Shown here piece after piece: positions 44,602-54,080 of a stretch of 64,000 nucleotides of DNA. The translations under genes were made by a program, and so were the position numbers. Each line of letters opens with the position of its first letter. Position 1 is the stretch's first letter. The DNA is from Bacillus sp. REN10 (GTDB lineage: Bacteria > Bacillota > Bacilli > Bacillales > Domibacillaceae): assembly GCF_016820555.1 (NCBI RefSeq), contig NZ_JADHDW010000009.1:83948-147947 (forward strand), written 5' to 3'. The notes under the pieces are model-generated. The model ran no database searches. It was given only the letters and a program-made list of their open reading frames with translations, and was not told where the DNA came from.

Positions 44602-45057
44602 GTGAATCAAGTGAAAAAATTATTAACAACCGTATGCAGTTCTTTATTATTAAGCGCAAGTTTACTTTTACCGACTCAATCAGCAGATGCAGCATCTTAT
44701 TCAAAAGAGAACGTAATTAAAGAAGCAAAAAAACATATCGGCACACCGTACAGATGGGGCGGAACGACACCAGCAGGATTTGATTGCTCTGGTTTCATCC
44801 AATACACACACAAGAAAAATGGCGTTTCCCTTCCTCGCACAGCGGCTCAAATGTATACAAAAGGTGCCAAAGTCTCTAAATCAAGCATGCAACCTGGAGA
44901 TTTAATGTACTTCAGCACGTATAAAAGAGGTGCTTCTCATGTTGGCATTTACTTAGGAAACAATCAATTTATTCATTCTGCGTCTAAAGGAGTGCGTATT
45001 GATAAAGTAAGCAACTCCTACTGGACAAAAAAATACATTGGCTCCAAACGCCTATAA
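44602..45057 (+). CDS. Secreted NlpC/P60 endopeptidase 2
   Basis: A 151-residue paralogue of the preceding gene. The signal peptide (LLLSASLLLPTQSADA) is identical over most of its length, and the domain carries the same PAGFDCSGFIQY, GASHVGIYLG and NQFIHSAS catalytic blocks. Differences cluster around residues 90-110 (KVSKSSMQPGDLMYF against KVAKTEMEAGDLIFF), on the approach to the active site, so substrate handling may have drifted. GTG start after GGGAAAGGAATTTAG. It is followed by its own terminator, so the two copies are separate transcripts. Confidence 0.9.
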   Translation: MNQVKKLLTTVCSSLLLSASLLLPTQSADAASYSKENVIKEAKKHIGTPYRWGGTTPAGFDCSGFIQYTHKKNGVSLPRTAAQMYTKGAKVSKSSMQPGDLMYFSTYKRGASHVGIYLGNNQFIHSASKGVRIDKVSNSYWTKKYIGSKRL

Positions 45058-45070
45058 TTGAACGGACTCG

Positions 45071-45099
45071 CCCGGCTTCTAAATGAAAGCCGGGTTTTT
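45071..45099 (+). terminator. Terminator of the second NlpC/P60 gene
   Basis: CCCGGCTT (45071-45078) pairs with AAGCCGGG (45087-45094), followed by TTTTTA. Confidence 0.88.
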
Positions 45100-45172
45100 A
45101 CTTTCCCTTCGCTTTCCTCTCTGATTATGTAGTAAAATGGGAGAAGAAATATGACGAATGAGAGGGTTTAAT

Positions 45173-46729
45173 ATGAGTATTTTAACTGTTAATAACTTAA
45201 GTCATGGCTTTGGTGACCGGGCTATTTTTAATAATGTGTCATTTCGTTTACTAAAAGGCGAACATATCGGATTGATTGGAGCCAATGGTGAAGGCAAGTC
45301 CACTTTTATGAATATCATTACTGGTCAGCTTCAGCCTGATGAAGGAAAAGTAACGTGGTCGAAAAACGTCCGTGTTGGTTATTTAGATCAACATGCTGTT
45401 TTACAAAAAGGGATGACCATTCGCGACGTATTAAAGACCGCTTTCCAATACTTATTTGATTTAGAAACAGAGATGAATGAACTGTTCGGCAAAATGGGAG
45501 AAGCTTCTCCGGAGGAATTAGAAACATTGCTTGAAGAAACTGGCACACTGCAAGATATGCTGACGAATAATGATTTTTATATCATTGATGCGAAAGTAGA
45601 AGAAATTGCACGCGGGCTTGGTTTAGATGAGATTGGCCTTGATCGCGACGTTCATGACTTAAGCGGCGGACAGCGGACAAAGGTGTTACTGGCGAAGCTG
45701 TTATTAGAGAAGCCCGATATTTTATTGCTGGATGAGCCGACCAACTATTTAGATGAACAGCATATTGAATGGTTAAAACGTTACTTGCAAGAGTATGAAA
45801 ATGCCTTTATTTTAATTTCGCATGATATTCCATTTTTAAACAGTGTCATTAATTTAATTTATCATATGGAAAACCAAGAGTTAAACCGCTACGCTGGCAC
45901 TTACGATGAGTTCTTGAAAGTGTACGAAATGAAAAAACAGCAGCTAGAAGCGGCTTATAAAAAGCAGCAGCAAGAAATTGCCGATTTAAAGGATTTCGTT
46001 GCTCGTAACAAAGCACGAGTATCAACAAGAAATATGGCCATGTCCCGACAGAAAAAGCTTGATAAAATGGACGTGATTGAACTCGCTGCTGAGCGGCCAA
46101 AACCAGAATTTCATTTTAAAGAAGGCCGCACATCCGGGAAATTAATTTTTGAAACGAAAGATTTAGTAATTGGTTACAATGAACCTCTCTCTAAACCATT
46201 GAACTTGCGGATGGAACGCGGACAAAAAATTGCGCTCACAGGAGCAAATGGAATCGGAAAAACAACGCTTTTACGCAGTATTCTTGGCGAGATCAAACCG
46301 CTATCTGGTCAAGTCGAACGTGGGGAATATCTGCAAATCGGCTATTTCGAGCAAGAAGTGAAATCAGCCAATAACAACACATGTATTGAAGAAGTATGGT
46401 CGGAGTTCCCTTCCTTCACCCAATATGAAGTGCGGGCAACTTTGGCGAAATGCGGATTGACAACAAAGCATATTGAAAGCAAAGTAAGCGTTCTAAGCGG
46501 TGGAGAAAAAGCGAAAGTTCGCCTATGTAAATTAATTAATCAAGAAACAAACCTTTTAGTACTGGATGAGCCGACGAACCATTTAGATGTCGATGCCAAA
46601 GATGAACTTAAACGAGCGTTAAAAGCGTATAAAGGCAGCATCTTGCTTATCTCCCATGAGCCTGAATTTTATCAAGAAGTCGCAACAGAAATATGGAATT
46701 GTGAATCCTGGACGACAAAATTATTTTAA
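45173..46729 (+). CDS. yfmM: ABC-F family ATPase, YfmM type
   Basis: About 518 residues with two ABC cassettes and no membrane domain. Cassette 1: GANGEGKST (about 35) and LSGGQRTKVLLAKLLLEKP (about 163). Linker about 240-300 rich in Lys, Gln and Glu (KKQQLEAAYKKQQQE), the P-site tRNA-interaction motif region. Cassette 2: GANGIGKTT (about 355) and LSGGEKAKVRLCKL (about 440). ABC-F proteins act on stalled or antibiotic-bound ribosomes. The sequence and its neighbourhood with yfmL match B. subtilis YfmM. ATG 45173 follows GAGAGGG; an ATG 15 bases earlier lies in front of that site. Confidence 0.9.
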   Translation: MSILTVNNLSHGFGDRAIFNNVSFRLLKGEHIGLIGANGEGKSTFMNIITGQLQPDEGKVTWSKNVRVGYLDQHAVLQKGMTIRDVLKTAFQYLFDLETEMNELFGKMGEASPEELETLLEETGTLQDMLTNNDFYIIDAKVEEIARGLGLDEIGLDRDVHDLSGGQRTKVLLAKLLLEKPDILLLDEPTNYLDEQHIEWLKRYLQEYENAFILISHDIPFLNSVINLIYHMENQELNRYAGTYDEFLKVYEMKKQQLEAAYKKQQQEIADLKDFVARNKARVSTRNMAMSRQKKLDKMDVIELAAERPKPEFHFKEGRTSGKLIFETKDLVIGYNEPLSKPLNLRMERGQKIALTGANGIGKTTLLRSILGEIKPLSGQVERGEYLQIGYFEQEVKSANNNTCIEEVWSEFPSFTQYEVRATLAKCGLTTKHIESKVSVLSGGEKAKVRLCKLINQETNLLVLDEPTNHLDVDAKDELKRALKAYKGSILLISHEPEFYQEVATEIWNCESWTTKLF

Positions 46730-46744
46730 TAAGGAAGTGACTGT

Positions 46745-47413
46745 ATGGGGAAACGGATAGCTTTATCATGGAGCGGCGGCAAAGATAGCTGCATGGCCCT
46801 TGACCTACTAGTCAAGCAAGGCTATGAAGTTGCTTGCCTGATCACCACGGTGCCGCAAGAAATAGGCCGCACGTTTGGCCATGATGAAAAGACAGAATTA
46901 ATTGAGCTGCAAAGTGCAGCTCTCTCCCTTCCGCTTCATTTTGTACGCTGTTCACTTGATCGCTATACGGAGACATTTATTGAGGATCTTACTCAGTTAA
47001 AAGAAACATTCCAGCTAGAAGGCATTGCCTTTGGCGATATTTATTTAGATGGCCACCGCGAATGGGGGGAGAATGTCGCCCATGCGGTGGGATTGCCTGC
47101 TTTTTATCCATTGTGGAGCAAAGAAGAGGACAGCTTGCGTTTGTTACAAAATTTCATTCAATCAGGTTATAAAGCGGTGGTCATTCGTATTCGCCTCGAT
47201 GTACTAGATGACACTTGGCTTGGCAAATCGTTAAATGAAGACTTTTATGCAGACATCCAATCGCAAAATCTTTGCCCCATGGGTGAACATGGCGAGTTTC
47301 ATACCTTCGTTTATGACGGCCCCTTGTTCCAGAAACCTATTGATTTAACGTACGGCGAAATAATTATAAGCGAACGAAGCAAAAGATTAGATATTGGAGC
47401 GAAGGCCGAATAA
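46745..47413 (+). CDS. DUF71/Dph6-like PP-loop ATPase
   Basis: A 222-residue adenine nucleotide alpha hydrolase. SWSGGKDSCMAL (about 8-19) is the PP-loop; FGDIYLDGHREWGEN (about 97-111) and the C-terminal GEHGEFHTFVYDGP (about 179-192) identify the diphthine-ammonia ligase family. Diphthamide is not made in bacteria, so the bacterial members have another, undefined amidation or nucleotide-activating role. It starts 15 bases after yfmM with AAGGAAGTGA before the ATG and is likely co-transcribed. Confidence 0.85.
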   Translation: MGKRIALSWSGGKDSCMALDLLVKQGYEVACLITTVPQEIGRTFGHDEKTELIELQSAALSLPLHFVRCSLDRYTETFIEDLTQLKETFQLEGIAFGDIYLDGHREWGENVAHAVGLPAFYPLWSKEEDSLRLLQNFIQSGYKAVVIRIRLDVLDDTWLGKSLNEDFYADIQSQNLCPMGEHGEFHTFVYDGPLFQKPIDLTYGEIIISERSKRLDIGAKAE

Positions 47414-47452
47414 AAAATCGCCCGTCCTTTTAAAAAAGGAGGGCGATTTTTT
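47412..47452. terminator. Bidirectional terminator between DUF71 gene and yfmL
   Basis: AAAAATCGCCC-TCCTTTT and AAAAGGA-GGGCGATTTTT pair almost throughout; T-runs lie on both strands, serving the convergent genes. Confidence 0.9.
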
Positions 47453-47463
47453 ATTGCCGTATG

Positions 47464-48606
47464 TTATTTTCTCTCATTAGCATCGACGGGCTTTCCCTTG
47501 TAGAATCGTTTTTTCTTGAGTTCGATGCCAAGTTCTCTAGCGATTTTTTTCAGTTCACGCTCTTCTCTTTCTGTTACAAATGAAATGACGGTTCCTTCTG
47601 CACCTGAGCGGCCGGTGCGACCAGCACGGTGCGTATATTGTGTAGCGTTTTTCGGCATGTCAAAATGTAAAACATGCGTCAACCCTTTAATGTCCAATCC
47701 TCTTGCCGCAACATCTGTGGCAAATAATAAAGGAAGATTACCTGCACGAAATTGCTTTAGAGCCCGCTCCCTTTCTTGCTTGTTTAAATCACTATGCAAA
47801 ATGCCATTAGCAAATCCGTTGTAATCTAGTTTAGAAGCAAAGGCATTTACCTCGCCAATATCGTTCACAAAAGCTAGTAGACGTTCTGGTTCAAATCCGC
47901 GCATGACTCGTTCAATCATCACTTGTCGGTCGCGGCGATCGCACACAAAATAGAGATGCTCTACTTTCGAAGCTGGCATGTCCGTTTGACTCACTTTAAT
48001 TACTTCCGCATCCTTCATCCACTGTTTAGCTGTTGCTTCTGTTTGAGATGACATCGTAGCAGAGAATAGAACAATTTGGCGGTCCTTCATGGTTGATTTA
48101 ATGATTGCCTCTAAATTTTTTACATGCTCAGGCACTAATAGCTGGTCACCCTCGTCTAAAACGATCAGTTTGACTTCATGCATTTTTAATTTTTTCATTT
48201 GAATTAATTCCTGAATGCGCCCAGGTGTTCCCGCAACGATTTGCGGCTGCTTTTTCAGCTTGTCAATTTGACGTTTAATATTCGCCCCCCCGATAAAAGC
48301 AGCACTAGAAATTCCTCCACCCCACGCGCGGATTTCATCAGAAATCTGCATAATCAGTTCTCGAGAAGAGGCTAAAATGACTGCCTGTACAGCCTTCTTA
48401 TCCGGGTTGATCTTTTCAAGCAACGGCAATAAATAAGCAAGTGTCTTCCCAGTCCCTGTGGGTGATTCAGCCAGTACATCGCGCCCTGCTAAAATAACAG
48501 GCACAGCTTTTTCCTGAATAGGCATTGGCTGACTGAAACCTGCCTTCTCCCACGCTTCCTGCAAAAACGGCTTCATTGTATTTAAAGTAGAAAATGTAAT
48601 CGTCAT
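47464..48606 (-). CDS. yfmL: DEAD-box RNA helicase, YfmL type
   Basis: About 380 residues, a minimal two-domain RNA helicase with no C-terminal extension. Q motif MPIQEKAVP, Walker A ESPTGTGKT (about 49), motif Ib GTPGRIQ, motif II VLDEGD (DEGD in place of DEAD, about 148), motif III SAT, and the domain 2 motifs ARGLDIKG and HRAGRTGRSG (about 335). The length, the start and the adjacency to yfmM match B. subtilis YfmL, which is linked to ribosome assembly. ATG 48606 has AAAGGAG 6 bases upstream. Confidence 0.9.
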   Translation of the reverse strand: MTITFSTLNTMKPFLQEAWEKAGFSQPMPIQEKAVPVILAGRDVLAESPTGTGKTLAYLLPLLEKINPDKKAVQAVILASSRELIMQISDEIRAWGGGISSAAFIGGANIKRQIDKLKKQPQIVAGTPGRIQELIQMKKLKMHEVKLIVLDEGDQLLVPEHVKNLEAIIKSTMKDRQIVLFSATMSSQTEATAKQWMKDAEVIKVSQTDMPASKVEHLYFVCDRRDRQVMIERVMRGFEPERLLAFVNDIGEVNAFASKLDYNGFANGILHSDLNKQERERALKQFRAGNLPLLFATDVAARGLDIKGLTHVLHFDMPKNATQYTHRAGRTGRSGAEGTVISFVTEREERELKKIARELGIELKKKRFYKGKPVDANERK

Positions 48607-48845
48607 AATAGCTCCTTTAATAAAAACACCAATCTTCACTGATGTAGTCTATACCTTCATTATGAAAAACTTTTTACATTTTCGCAATCCTTTGGCTAAA
48701 AGTTGAGTTTTTTCAATTGCGTTTGAATTTTTTACAATTTTTCGAAATAATATGACGTTGTTTGACAAGACACTAACTTTTATACTATTTTTAAATTATA
48801 AAATTCGTGACTACTAAATAAAAACACTATATAGGAGCTAGCATA

Positions 48846-51326
48846 ATGGGCCGAAAGAAGGAAATTTATTCAGTTTTCATATTAATCGGCAGTTTATTGT
48901 CAATTGTCTTTTTATATCAATTAAGCAGAACAGGGCAACATCTTTTCATTGTTAATAGTTTTCTTTCTTTTCATACAGCACTAGAACTTTTAAGTATAGC
49001 TGTTGCTTTTTCGATTTCGTTGCAAGGTTGGCTTATTTTCCTGCATACTTTATCTAGACATCGTTTATTTATTTCTGCCGCATTTTTAAGTATTAGTATT
49101 TTTGATTTATTCCATGTGCTAACGTATAAAGGGATGCCCTTTTTCCTAATAGAAAGCTCAAGTCACAATGCCACTTGGTTTTGGTTAATTTCTCGATTTA
49201 CGCTTGCGATTTCGCTTTTATTAATTTTTTTACAAGATGATAAAAAGATTAATAAAAAATTTCGAAACACTACGTTTTTTCTATTTATTTCTTATTCTTT
49301 AATTGTCAGCTTTATCATTATGACATCTTCTGAAAAACTACCTCTTTTAATTATAGAAGGGGTCGGACTAACTCCTGTAAAAAAAGGCATTGAGTACTTT
49401 ATTTGCTTTCTATTTTTATGCACGATCCTTCTTATCTTCAAAAAATATTCTAAAGATAAGAACAAAGAATATTTTCCTCTCATTATCGCTTTAAGCTTAA
49501 GCTTGTTTAGTGAACTAATTTTCACTTTATACAATCATGTATATGATTGGATGAATTTGCTTGGCCATTTATTTAAAATGACCAGTTACTACTTTTTCCT
49601 TAAAGGCATTTATATGACAACCATTGAACGTCCATATTTAGAACAAAAGCAAATTCAAAAAGCATTAGAGGAAAGCGAACACCGTTTGAATACGGTTGTA
49701 AACATGGTGCCTACTGGTATTATGATCACAGATGCAGAAGGGAAATATCTATTTATTAACGATGCGGCCAAAAATATATTAGACGTTTTCAGTTATGATC
49801 AAATCCATCCTAGTCGTTTCAAAACATTGTATGGAGAACCGTATCCCGAAAACAAGCAAGTCATTCATCAAGTAAAATCTACTGGCGCATCCGTTTACGA
49901 TGTGATGTACAAATTAGAACAGACAAACGGCAAAGATCAGATCCTATCGATTAACGCTGCCCCGATTTTTAATGAAAAGCAGGAAATTGTTCAAATTATT
50001 CATTCCATCACTGATATGACCGAACAAATAGAAACACAAAATAAAGTCAATTTCTTAGCTTATTATGATGAATTGACTGGCTTACCAAACCGATTTTATT
50101 TAAAGAAGCAACTGTCTGAGAGAATAGAATCTGGACATTTCTTTTGTTTATTTGTCATTAATTTAAACAGATTTAAACAGATTAATGAATCATTAGGGAG
50201 ACAAATCGGAGACTTATTATTAATTGAAACATCAGAAAGATTGAAAACCTTGGTTTCTGAGCAGCAAGCAACCGTTGTTCGGTTAACTGGAGATGAATTT
50301 GCTATCCTTTGTGATGCATGCGACACACAAAATCGCCAAAAAATTGAACAACTCGCTTATAAAATCGTTAATCTATTTCAAACACCAATGATCTCCAAAG
50401 GATTGAATATGCGGATTACAGTCACAGTAGGAGTGACTGTTTCAATGCAAGCAAAAGATACGGAACAAATGTTAAATCAAGCAATCATGGCTATCAGTGA
50501 AGCCCGAAAAAATAATCGTTCTATTGCCATTTACAAAGCAGACATGGAACAAAAAGCTTACGAACAGCTCGTATTGGAGCATGACTTAAGCCAAGCCATT
50601 GAACTCAAGCAGCTATCGCTTTATTATCAGCCACAGATTGATCTGCAAACAGGAAAATTAGTGGGAGCTGAGGCGTTAATTCGCTGGTATCATCCCGAAA
50701 AAGGAATGATTTCTCCAGCTACTTTTATTCCTTTAGCAGAAAAGACAGGACTGATTCTTCCTATTGGCACATGGGTGATCGAGGAAGCTTGTAGACAACT
50801 CCGGCAATGGATGGATGAAGGACTTCCGCCTATGCGGATTTCTGTGAACTTATCATTAAAACAGTTTTTCCAAAATGATTTAACGCAAATCGTTTCTAAT
50901 GTACTAAAGTCTTTTAACTTACAACCAGAGCAATTAGAATTAGAAATTACAGAAAGCATGACGTTAAACATTGATTTAGCATTAAAGAAATTAAACAAAT
51001 TAAAAAGCCTTGGCGTGCAAATTGCTGTGGATGACTTCGGGACCGGCTATAGCTCCTTAAGTTATTTGCACCAATTTCCAGTCGATCGATTAAAAATTGA
51101 CCAATCTTTTATTCAGCGGTTATTTATAGAGGAAAGCAGCGAACCGATCGTGGAAACTATTCTCTCGATGGGCAAACACTTAGGACTGGAGCTCATTGCT
51201 GAAGGAGTAGAAACAGAAGAACAAATGGAATTTTTAAAACAGCTACACTGTAAGGAAATTCAAGGCTATTACATAAGTAAACCACTACCAGCTGAAAATT
51301 TTTGCCAATTTGTACAAAATAGATAA
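48846..51326 (+). CDS. Membrane PAS-GGDEF-EAL protein
   Basis: An 826-residue protein of cyclic-di-GMP turnover. Residues 1-255 form about eight membrane helices of the MASE3 kind, residues 275-395 a PAS domain, about 405-560 a GGDEF domain, and about 575-815 an EAL domain. The GGDEF motif reads LTGDEF (about 477-482), lacking the first glycine, so cyclase activity is doubtful. The EAL domain looks active: GAEALIRW (about 605), NLSLKQF, LEITES, DDFGTGYSSLSYL and KIDQSFI are all kept. Net phosphodiesterase activity, perhaps tuned by GTP, is the best reading. AGGAG lies upstream of the ATG. Confidence 0.9.
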   Translation: MGRKKEIYSVFILIGSLLSIVFLYQLSRTGQHLFIVNSFLSFHTALELLSIAVAFSISLQGWLIFLHTLSRHRLFISAAFLSISIFDLFHVLTYKGMPFFLIESSSHNATWFWLISRFTLAISLLLIFLQDDKKINKKFRNTTFFLFISYSLIVSFIIMTSSEKLPLLIIEGVGLTPVKKGIEYFICFLFLCTILLIFKKYSKDKNKEYFPLIIALSLSLFSELIFTLYNHVYDWMNLLGHLFKMTSYYFFLKGIYMTTIERPYLEQKQIQKALEESEHRLNTVVNMVPTGIMITDAEGKYLFINDAAKNILDVFSYDQIHPSRFKTLYGEPYPENKQVIHQVKSTGASVYDVMYKLEQTNGKDQILSINAAPIFNEKQEIVQIIHSITDMTEQIETQNKVNFLAYYDELTGLPNRFYLKKQLSERIESGHFFCLFVINLNRFKQINESLGRQIGDLLLIETSERLKTLVSEQQATVVRLTGDEFAILCDACDTQNRQKIEQLAYKIVNLFQTPMISKGLNMRITVTVGVTVSMQAKDTEQMLNQAIMAISEARKNNRSIAIYKADMEQKAYEQLVLEHDLSQAIELKQLSLYYQPQIDLQTGKLVGAEALIRWYHPEKGMISPATFIPLAEKTGLILPIGTWVIEEACRQLRQWMDEGLPPMRISVNLSLKQFFQNDLTQIVSNVLKSFNLQPEQLELEITESMTLNIDLALKKLNKLKSLGVQIAVDDFGTGYSSLSYLHQFPVDRLKIDQSFIQRLFIEESSEPIVETILSMGKHLGLELIAEGVETEEQMEFLKQLHCKEIQGYYISKPLPAENFCQFVQNR

Positions 51327-51331
51327 TACAA

Positions 51332-51359
51332 AAAGGGTCGGAATGAGCTCCGACCCTTT
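51332..51359. terminator. Bidirectional terminator
   Basis: AAAGGGTCGGA (51332-51342) pairs with TCCGACCCTTT (51349-51359), with T-rich flanks in both directions, serving the GGDEF-EAL gene and the oxidase operon. Confidence 0.9.
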
Positions 51360-51366
51360 CATTTGT

Positions 51367-52425
51367 TTATTCTTTCGCATTCGTTGGCATTTCCATCGTT
51401 CGCGGATTGTCATCAATATGAGGCTGCAAGTAAGCTTCCCGCACTTCATGCCTCATCCATCCCATCATGCCTAAAACGAGCAGAAATGAAGCCATGGCTC
51501 CAAGAAATGCACGATAGGAATCCTTTTTATCCGTCACATATAAAAACGCTAACAAAACAAGTGTAACAATAATGGACCCACCTAACAGCCCTGTCGTTAA
51601 AGAGTTTCCTCCCATATAAAGCAGCATGACATCTCGCTTTAACGCAAATAAAACAAGTGTTCCTGCTGCAAATTGACACAATGTAACCCAAAATGTCGCT
51701 TTAATACCGATCTTTCTTACATGATGATCGGCTTCCTCTTCTAGATAACTCGGCTCCTGCTTTTTCTTCGATCGATACTTAAATGTATAGAACAAATAAA
51801 GATATAATCCGCCAGCAGCAAAGCTTGATAACATAAAGTGGGCATATCTTTGCCATACTTGCGGGTAATAGAATAAGCCGTGGAAAAATCCGCTTGATTC
51901 CATCCATTTTTCCGGATACAGCATCGCAACTACATTCACGATAAAAATAAGCGGAACAAATAAGAGAATCAAACATGCTGCTAAACCAATCATTAAATGC
52001 AATGCTTTCTTATTTTTGAGCTTTTCCCAAAGGAATTTGTAAGCGTATAAAAGCAGGAAAGCAACGATTAACAGTATAATAATGCTTAACCATGCTTTAC
52101 CGATTAAAATCGTAGATGCATAAAAATATTGGGTATACACAATACTCACTAATAAAATCGGACCAACGCCGAGAACAACGGCAATACTTTTATGAATCGA
52201 CGCGTGATACGAACAAATTTGCGCGAGGCGATCATACAGTGCACTTTGTTTTTTAATCCCAACCGCTTCTAAAATAACCGCTCCTGTAGCCAGCGAAATC
52301 GTCACGTTGACAAAAATAATATGTAATATAAACGTGGCAATTAATAAAACGGTTAACAAGCCCATGTCACCTGGTATTGGGAGCTGAATGTCATTGGGTA
52401 TTGGCAACGCTTGCGCTAGAATCAT
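51367..52425 (-). CDS. Cytochrome bd-like oxidase, second membrane subunit
   Basis: A 352-residue membrane protein with about eight helices. It opens with IPGDMGLLTVLLIATFILHIIFVNVTISL, has histidines in SYHASIHKS (about 72-80), and ends in a polar tail. It is encoded with, and overlaps by 35 bases, the CydA-like gene upstream. It is not a clear CydB. The layout resembles the CydA' partner described for the OR-N branch of the bd superfamily, though I assign this on pattern and position. GGAGAAGGAAC precedes the ATG inside the end of the first gene, showing coupling. Confidence 0.65.
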   Translation of the reverse strand: MILAQALPIPNDIQLPIPGDMGLLTVLLIATFILHIIFVNVTISLATGAVILEAVGIKKQSALYDRLAQICSYHASIHKSIAVVLGVGPILLVSIVYTQYFYASTILIGKAWLSIIILLIVAFLLLYAYKFLWEKLKNKKALHLMIGLAACLILLFVPLIFIVNVVAMLYPEKWMESSGFFHGLFYYPQVWQRYAHFMLSSFAAGGLYLYLFYTFKYRSKKKQEPSYLEEEADHHVRKIGIKATFWVTLCQFAAGTLVLFALKRDVMLLYMGGNSLTTGLLGGSIIVTLVLLAFLYVTDKKDSYRAFLGAMASFLLVLGMMGWMRHEVREAYLQPHIDDNPRTMEMPTNAKE

Positions 52426-53773
52426 GTTCCTTCTCCCCCTTTACCTGTTGTGTATCCTTTCCTTCATTGACAACATTGTACAAGTAATGACTGAGCGCCT
52501 CTAGCTCTTCATCTGTTCCGACAAATGGTGGCATCACTGGGCGAACATTATGCATCGTCGGAATAAAGCTTTTAATTGTTTCCTCTGACCAGCCGTCTAA
52601 ACGTTTGCTTAATGCCCGCTTCGATCGCCAGCCATCAACTGTGTGGCAAGTCATACATTGGCCTTGATACACTTCTTGCCCCGCTTCATACATATTGTCA
52701 GTTGTGACATCTGTTGTTTTAGCGAAAGTGGAATGAGCAAGAACGCCCTCTTTATTAAGTTTTTCTGCATCCTTCGCTAGGACCCCATTTGCATACATAT
52801 AATCATAAATCACGAACGGCTTCCGGACGGATTCGCGAACGAACTCGAATTCAGCGATAAAGCCCATAGAAGCAGCCAGTACCGCAAAAGATAAAATGAG
52901 CGGCATTGTTTTTGGCTTTATTGCCATCCAAAAAATAAAGAGCAAAATAACCCCTAAACCAGTTAAATTGATGATGTCGAACATTTTTTCGCTCATTCCT
53001 GTGGAATAAACGACTAAATCATACGCTTCTTGAGGAATCGATTGTAAATACCAAATAGCTGTAATTAAAATCGCAGGAATGGAAATGGCCGCCCATACAG
53101 AGAAAATACGAAAGATCTCCTGCTTCAAATTGTCATCTTTAATGCGCCATTTAACGAAGAAAGACACGATTCCAATCGCCAATAATAAGGCTAAAAACGT
53201 TCTAAACCCTAGTGAAGGCAAGTACGTTGGATTGAAAAACGCATGCCAAAAAGAGAATGTCTCCGTCCATTTACCGGGCGTCAATTTAGCTGCGAGCACA
53301 CCCGTAATAATCGCGGCAGTAATCCATGAAAAAATACATAGGGCAATACCAATGCGGATATGTTTCATCTTTTTCGCCGTTTCTTTATACAAATCCCAAG
53401 TGTAATAATAAATAATTAAAAGAACGACTTCTGTAATAAAAACAATCCACTCAGCTACCCATGCCCAGAAGAAAATACGCAAAAGTGAACCGATCGAATC
53501 TGGCTGAATGACCGTCGTTGAAAACCAAATCCCTACTCCTGTCATAGCTCCTGCTGTTGTTGTAATGATCAAAATCCATTTCGCCATGTTTCTAGCAAAG
53601 GCATCCAGTTTGAGATCCTTCTTTCGAAATGCGTTATACTCGGCAGTGACCATTAATGTTGTTGCTCCAATTGCCACACCGTGACTAATAATGACATGCA
53701 CAATCGCGATTAAAGCAATAATCGTCCCATTCCCAAACCAAGGAAACTCGACAGTTGGAAAGTTCAAGTTCAT
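52391..53773 (-). CDS. CydA-like oxidase subunit with C-terminal cytochrome c domain
   Basis: A 460-residue protein. About nine membrane helices make up residues 1-335. Conserved CydA-like features include the first-helix histidines (VHVIISHGVAIGA, about 26-38), AGAMTGVGIWFSTTVIQP (about 76-93) and WAWVAEWIVFITEV with Glu (about 106-119). Residues 350-440 form a class I cytochrome c: CMTCH near 371 and the distal methionine in RPVMPPFVG. So electrons from quinol or a donor can pass through a covalent heme. This is the OR-N type rather than the usual CydAB. Heme attachment would need CcsB (23290-24489) and its partner. The ATG has GGGG upstream. Confidence 0.8.
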   Translation of the reverse strand: MNLNFPTVEFPWFGNGTIIALIAIVHVIISHGVAIGATTLMVTAEYNAFRKKDLKLDAFARNMAKWILIITTTAGAMTGVGIWFSTTVIQPDSIGSLLRIFFWAWVAEWIVFITEVVLLIIYYYTWDLYKETAKKMKHIRIGIALCIFSWITAAIITGVLAAKLTPGKWTETFSFWHAFFNPTYLPSLGFRTFLALLLAIGIVSFFVKWRIKDDNLKQEIFRIFSVWAAISIPAILITAIWYLQSIPQEAYDLVVYSTGMSEKMFDIINLTGLGVILLFIFWMAIKPKTMPLILSFAVLAASMGFIAEFEFVRESVRKPFVIYDYMYANGVLAKDAEKLNKEGVLAHSTFAKTTDVTTDNMYEAGQEVYQGQCMTCHTVDGWRSKRALSKRLDGWSEETIKSFIPTMHNVRPVMPPFVGTDEELEALSHYLYNVVNEGKDTQQVKGEKEHDSSASVANTQ

Positions 53774-54080
53774 AACCCCCTTAACAAATAAATGAATGTC
53801 ATCTAAAAGGTTACGGTAACATTTTGAGATAAGTGTGAAGAAATGGGGATTGTTGTTAAATCGTTAAACTTCCTTCCTATAAACTTCATAAACAAACAAT
53901 ATTCTTCAATCTTTTTTCAATCGTGTGAACAAACTAACTGACTAAGAAAAGCAAAGCGTGGAAACCAATAAAGAAACTTCTCCAGCCTCTGGATTCAATC
54001 CTAGTATTATTTTTATCCCTCTTCTGCTCTAGCAGATATATAATTATACTAATGGAAGGTTTAAAGAAAGGCGGAGGCAT
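53774..54080. other. Divergent intergenic region
   Basis: 307 bases between the oxidase operon and the EamA gene. I see AT-rich promoter-like sequence and a TATATAATTATA stretch near 54037-54048 that may serve the EamA gene. There is no clear FNR, ResD or Rex palindrome for the oxidase. Confidence 0.4.
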
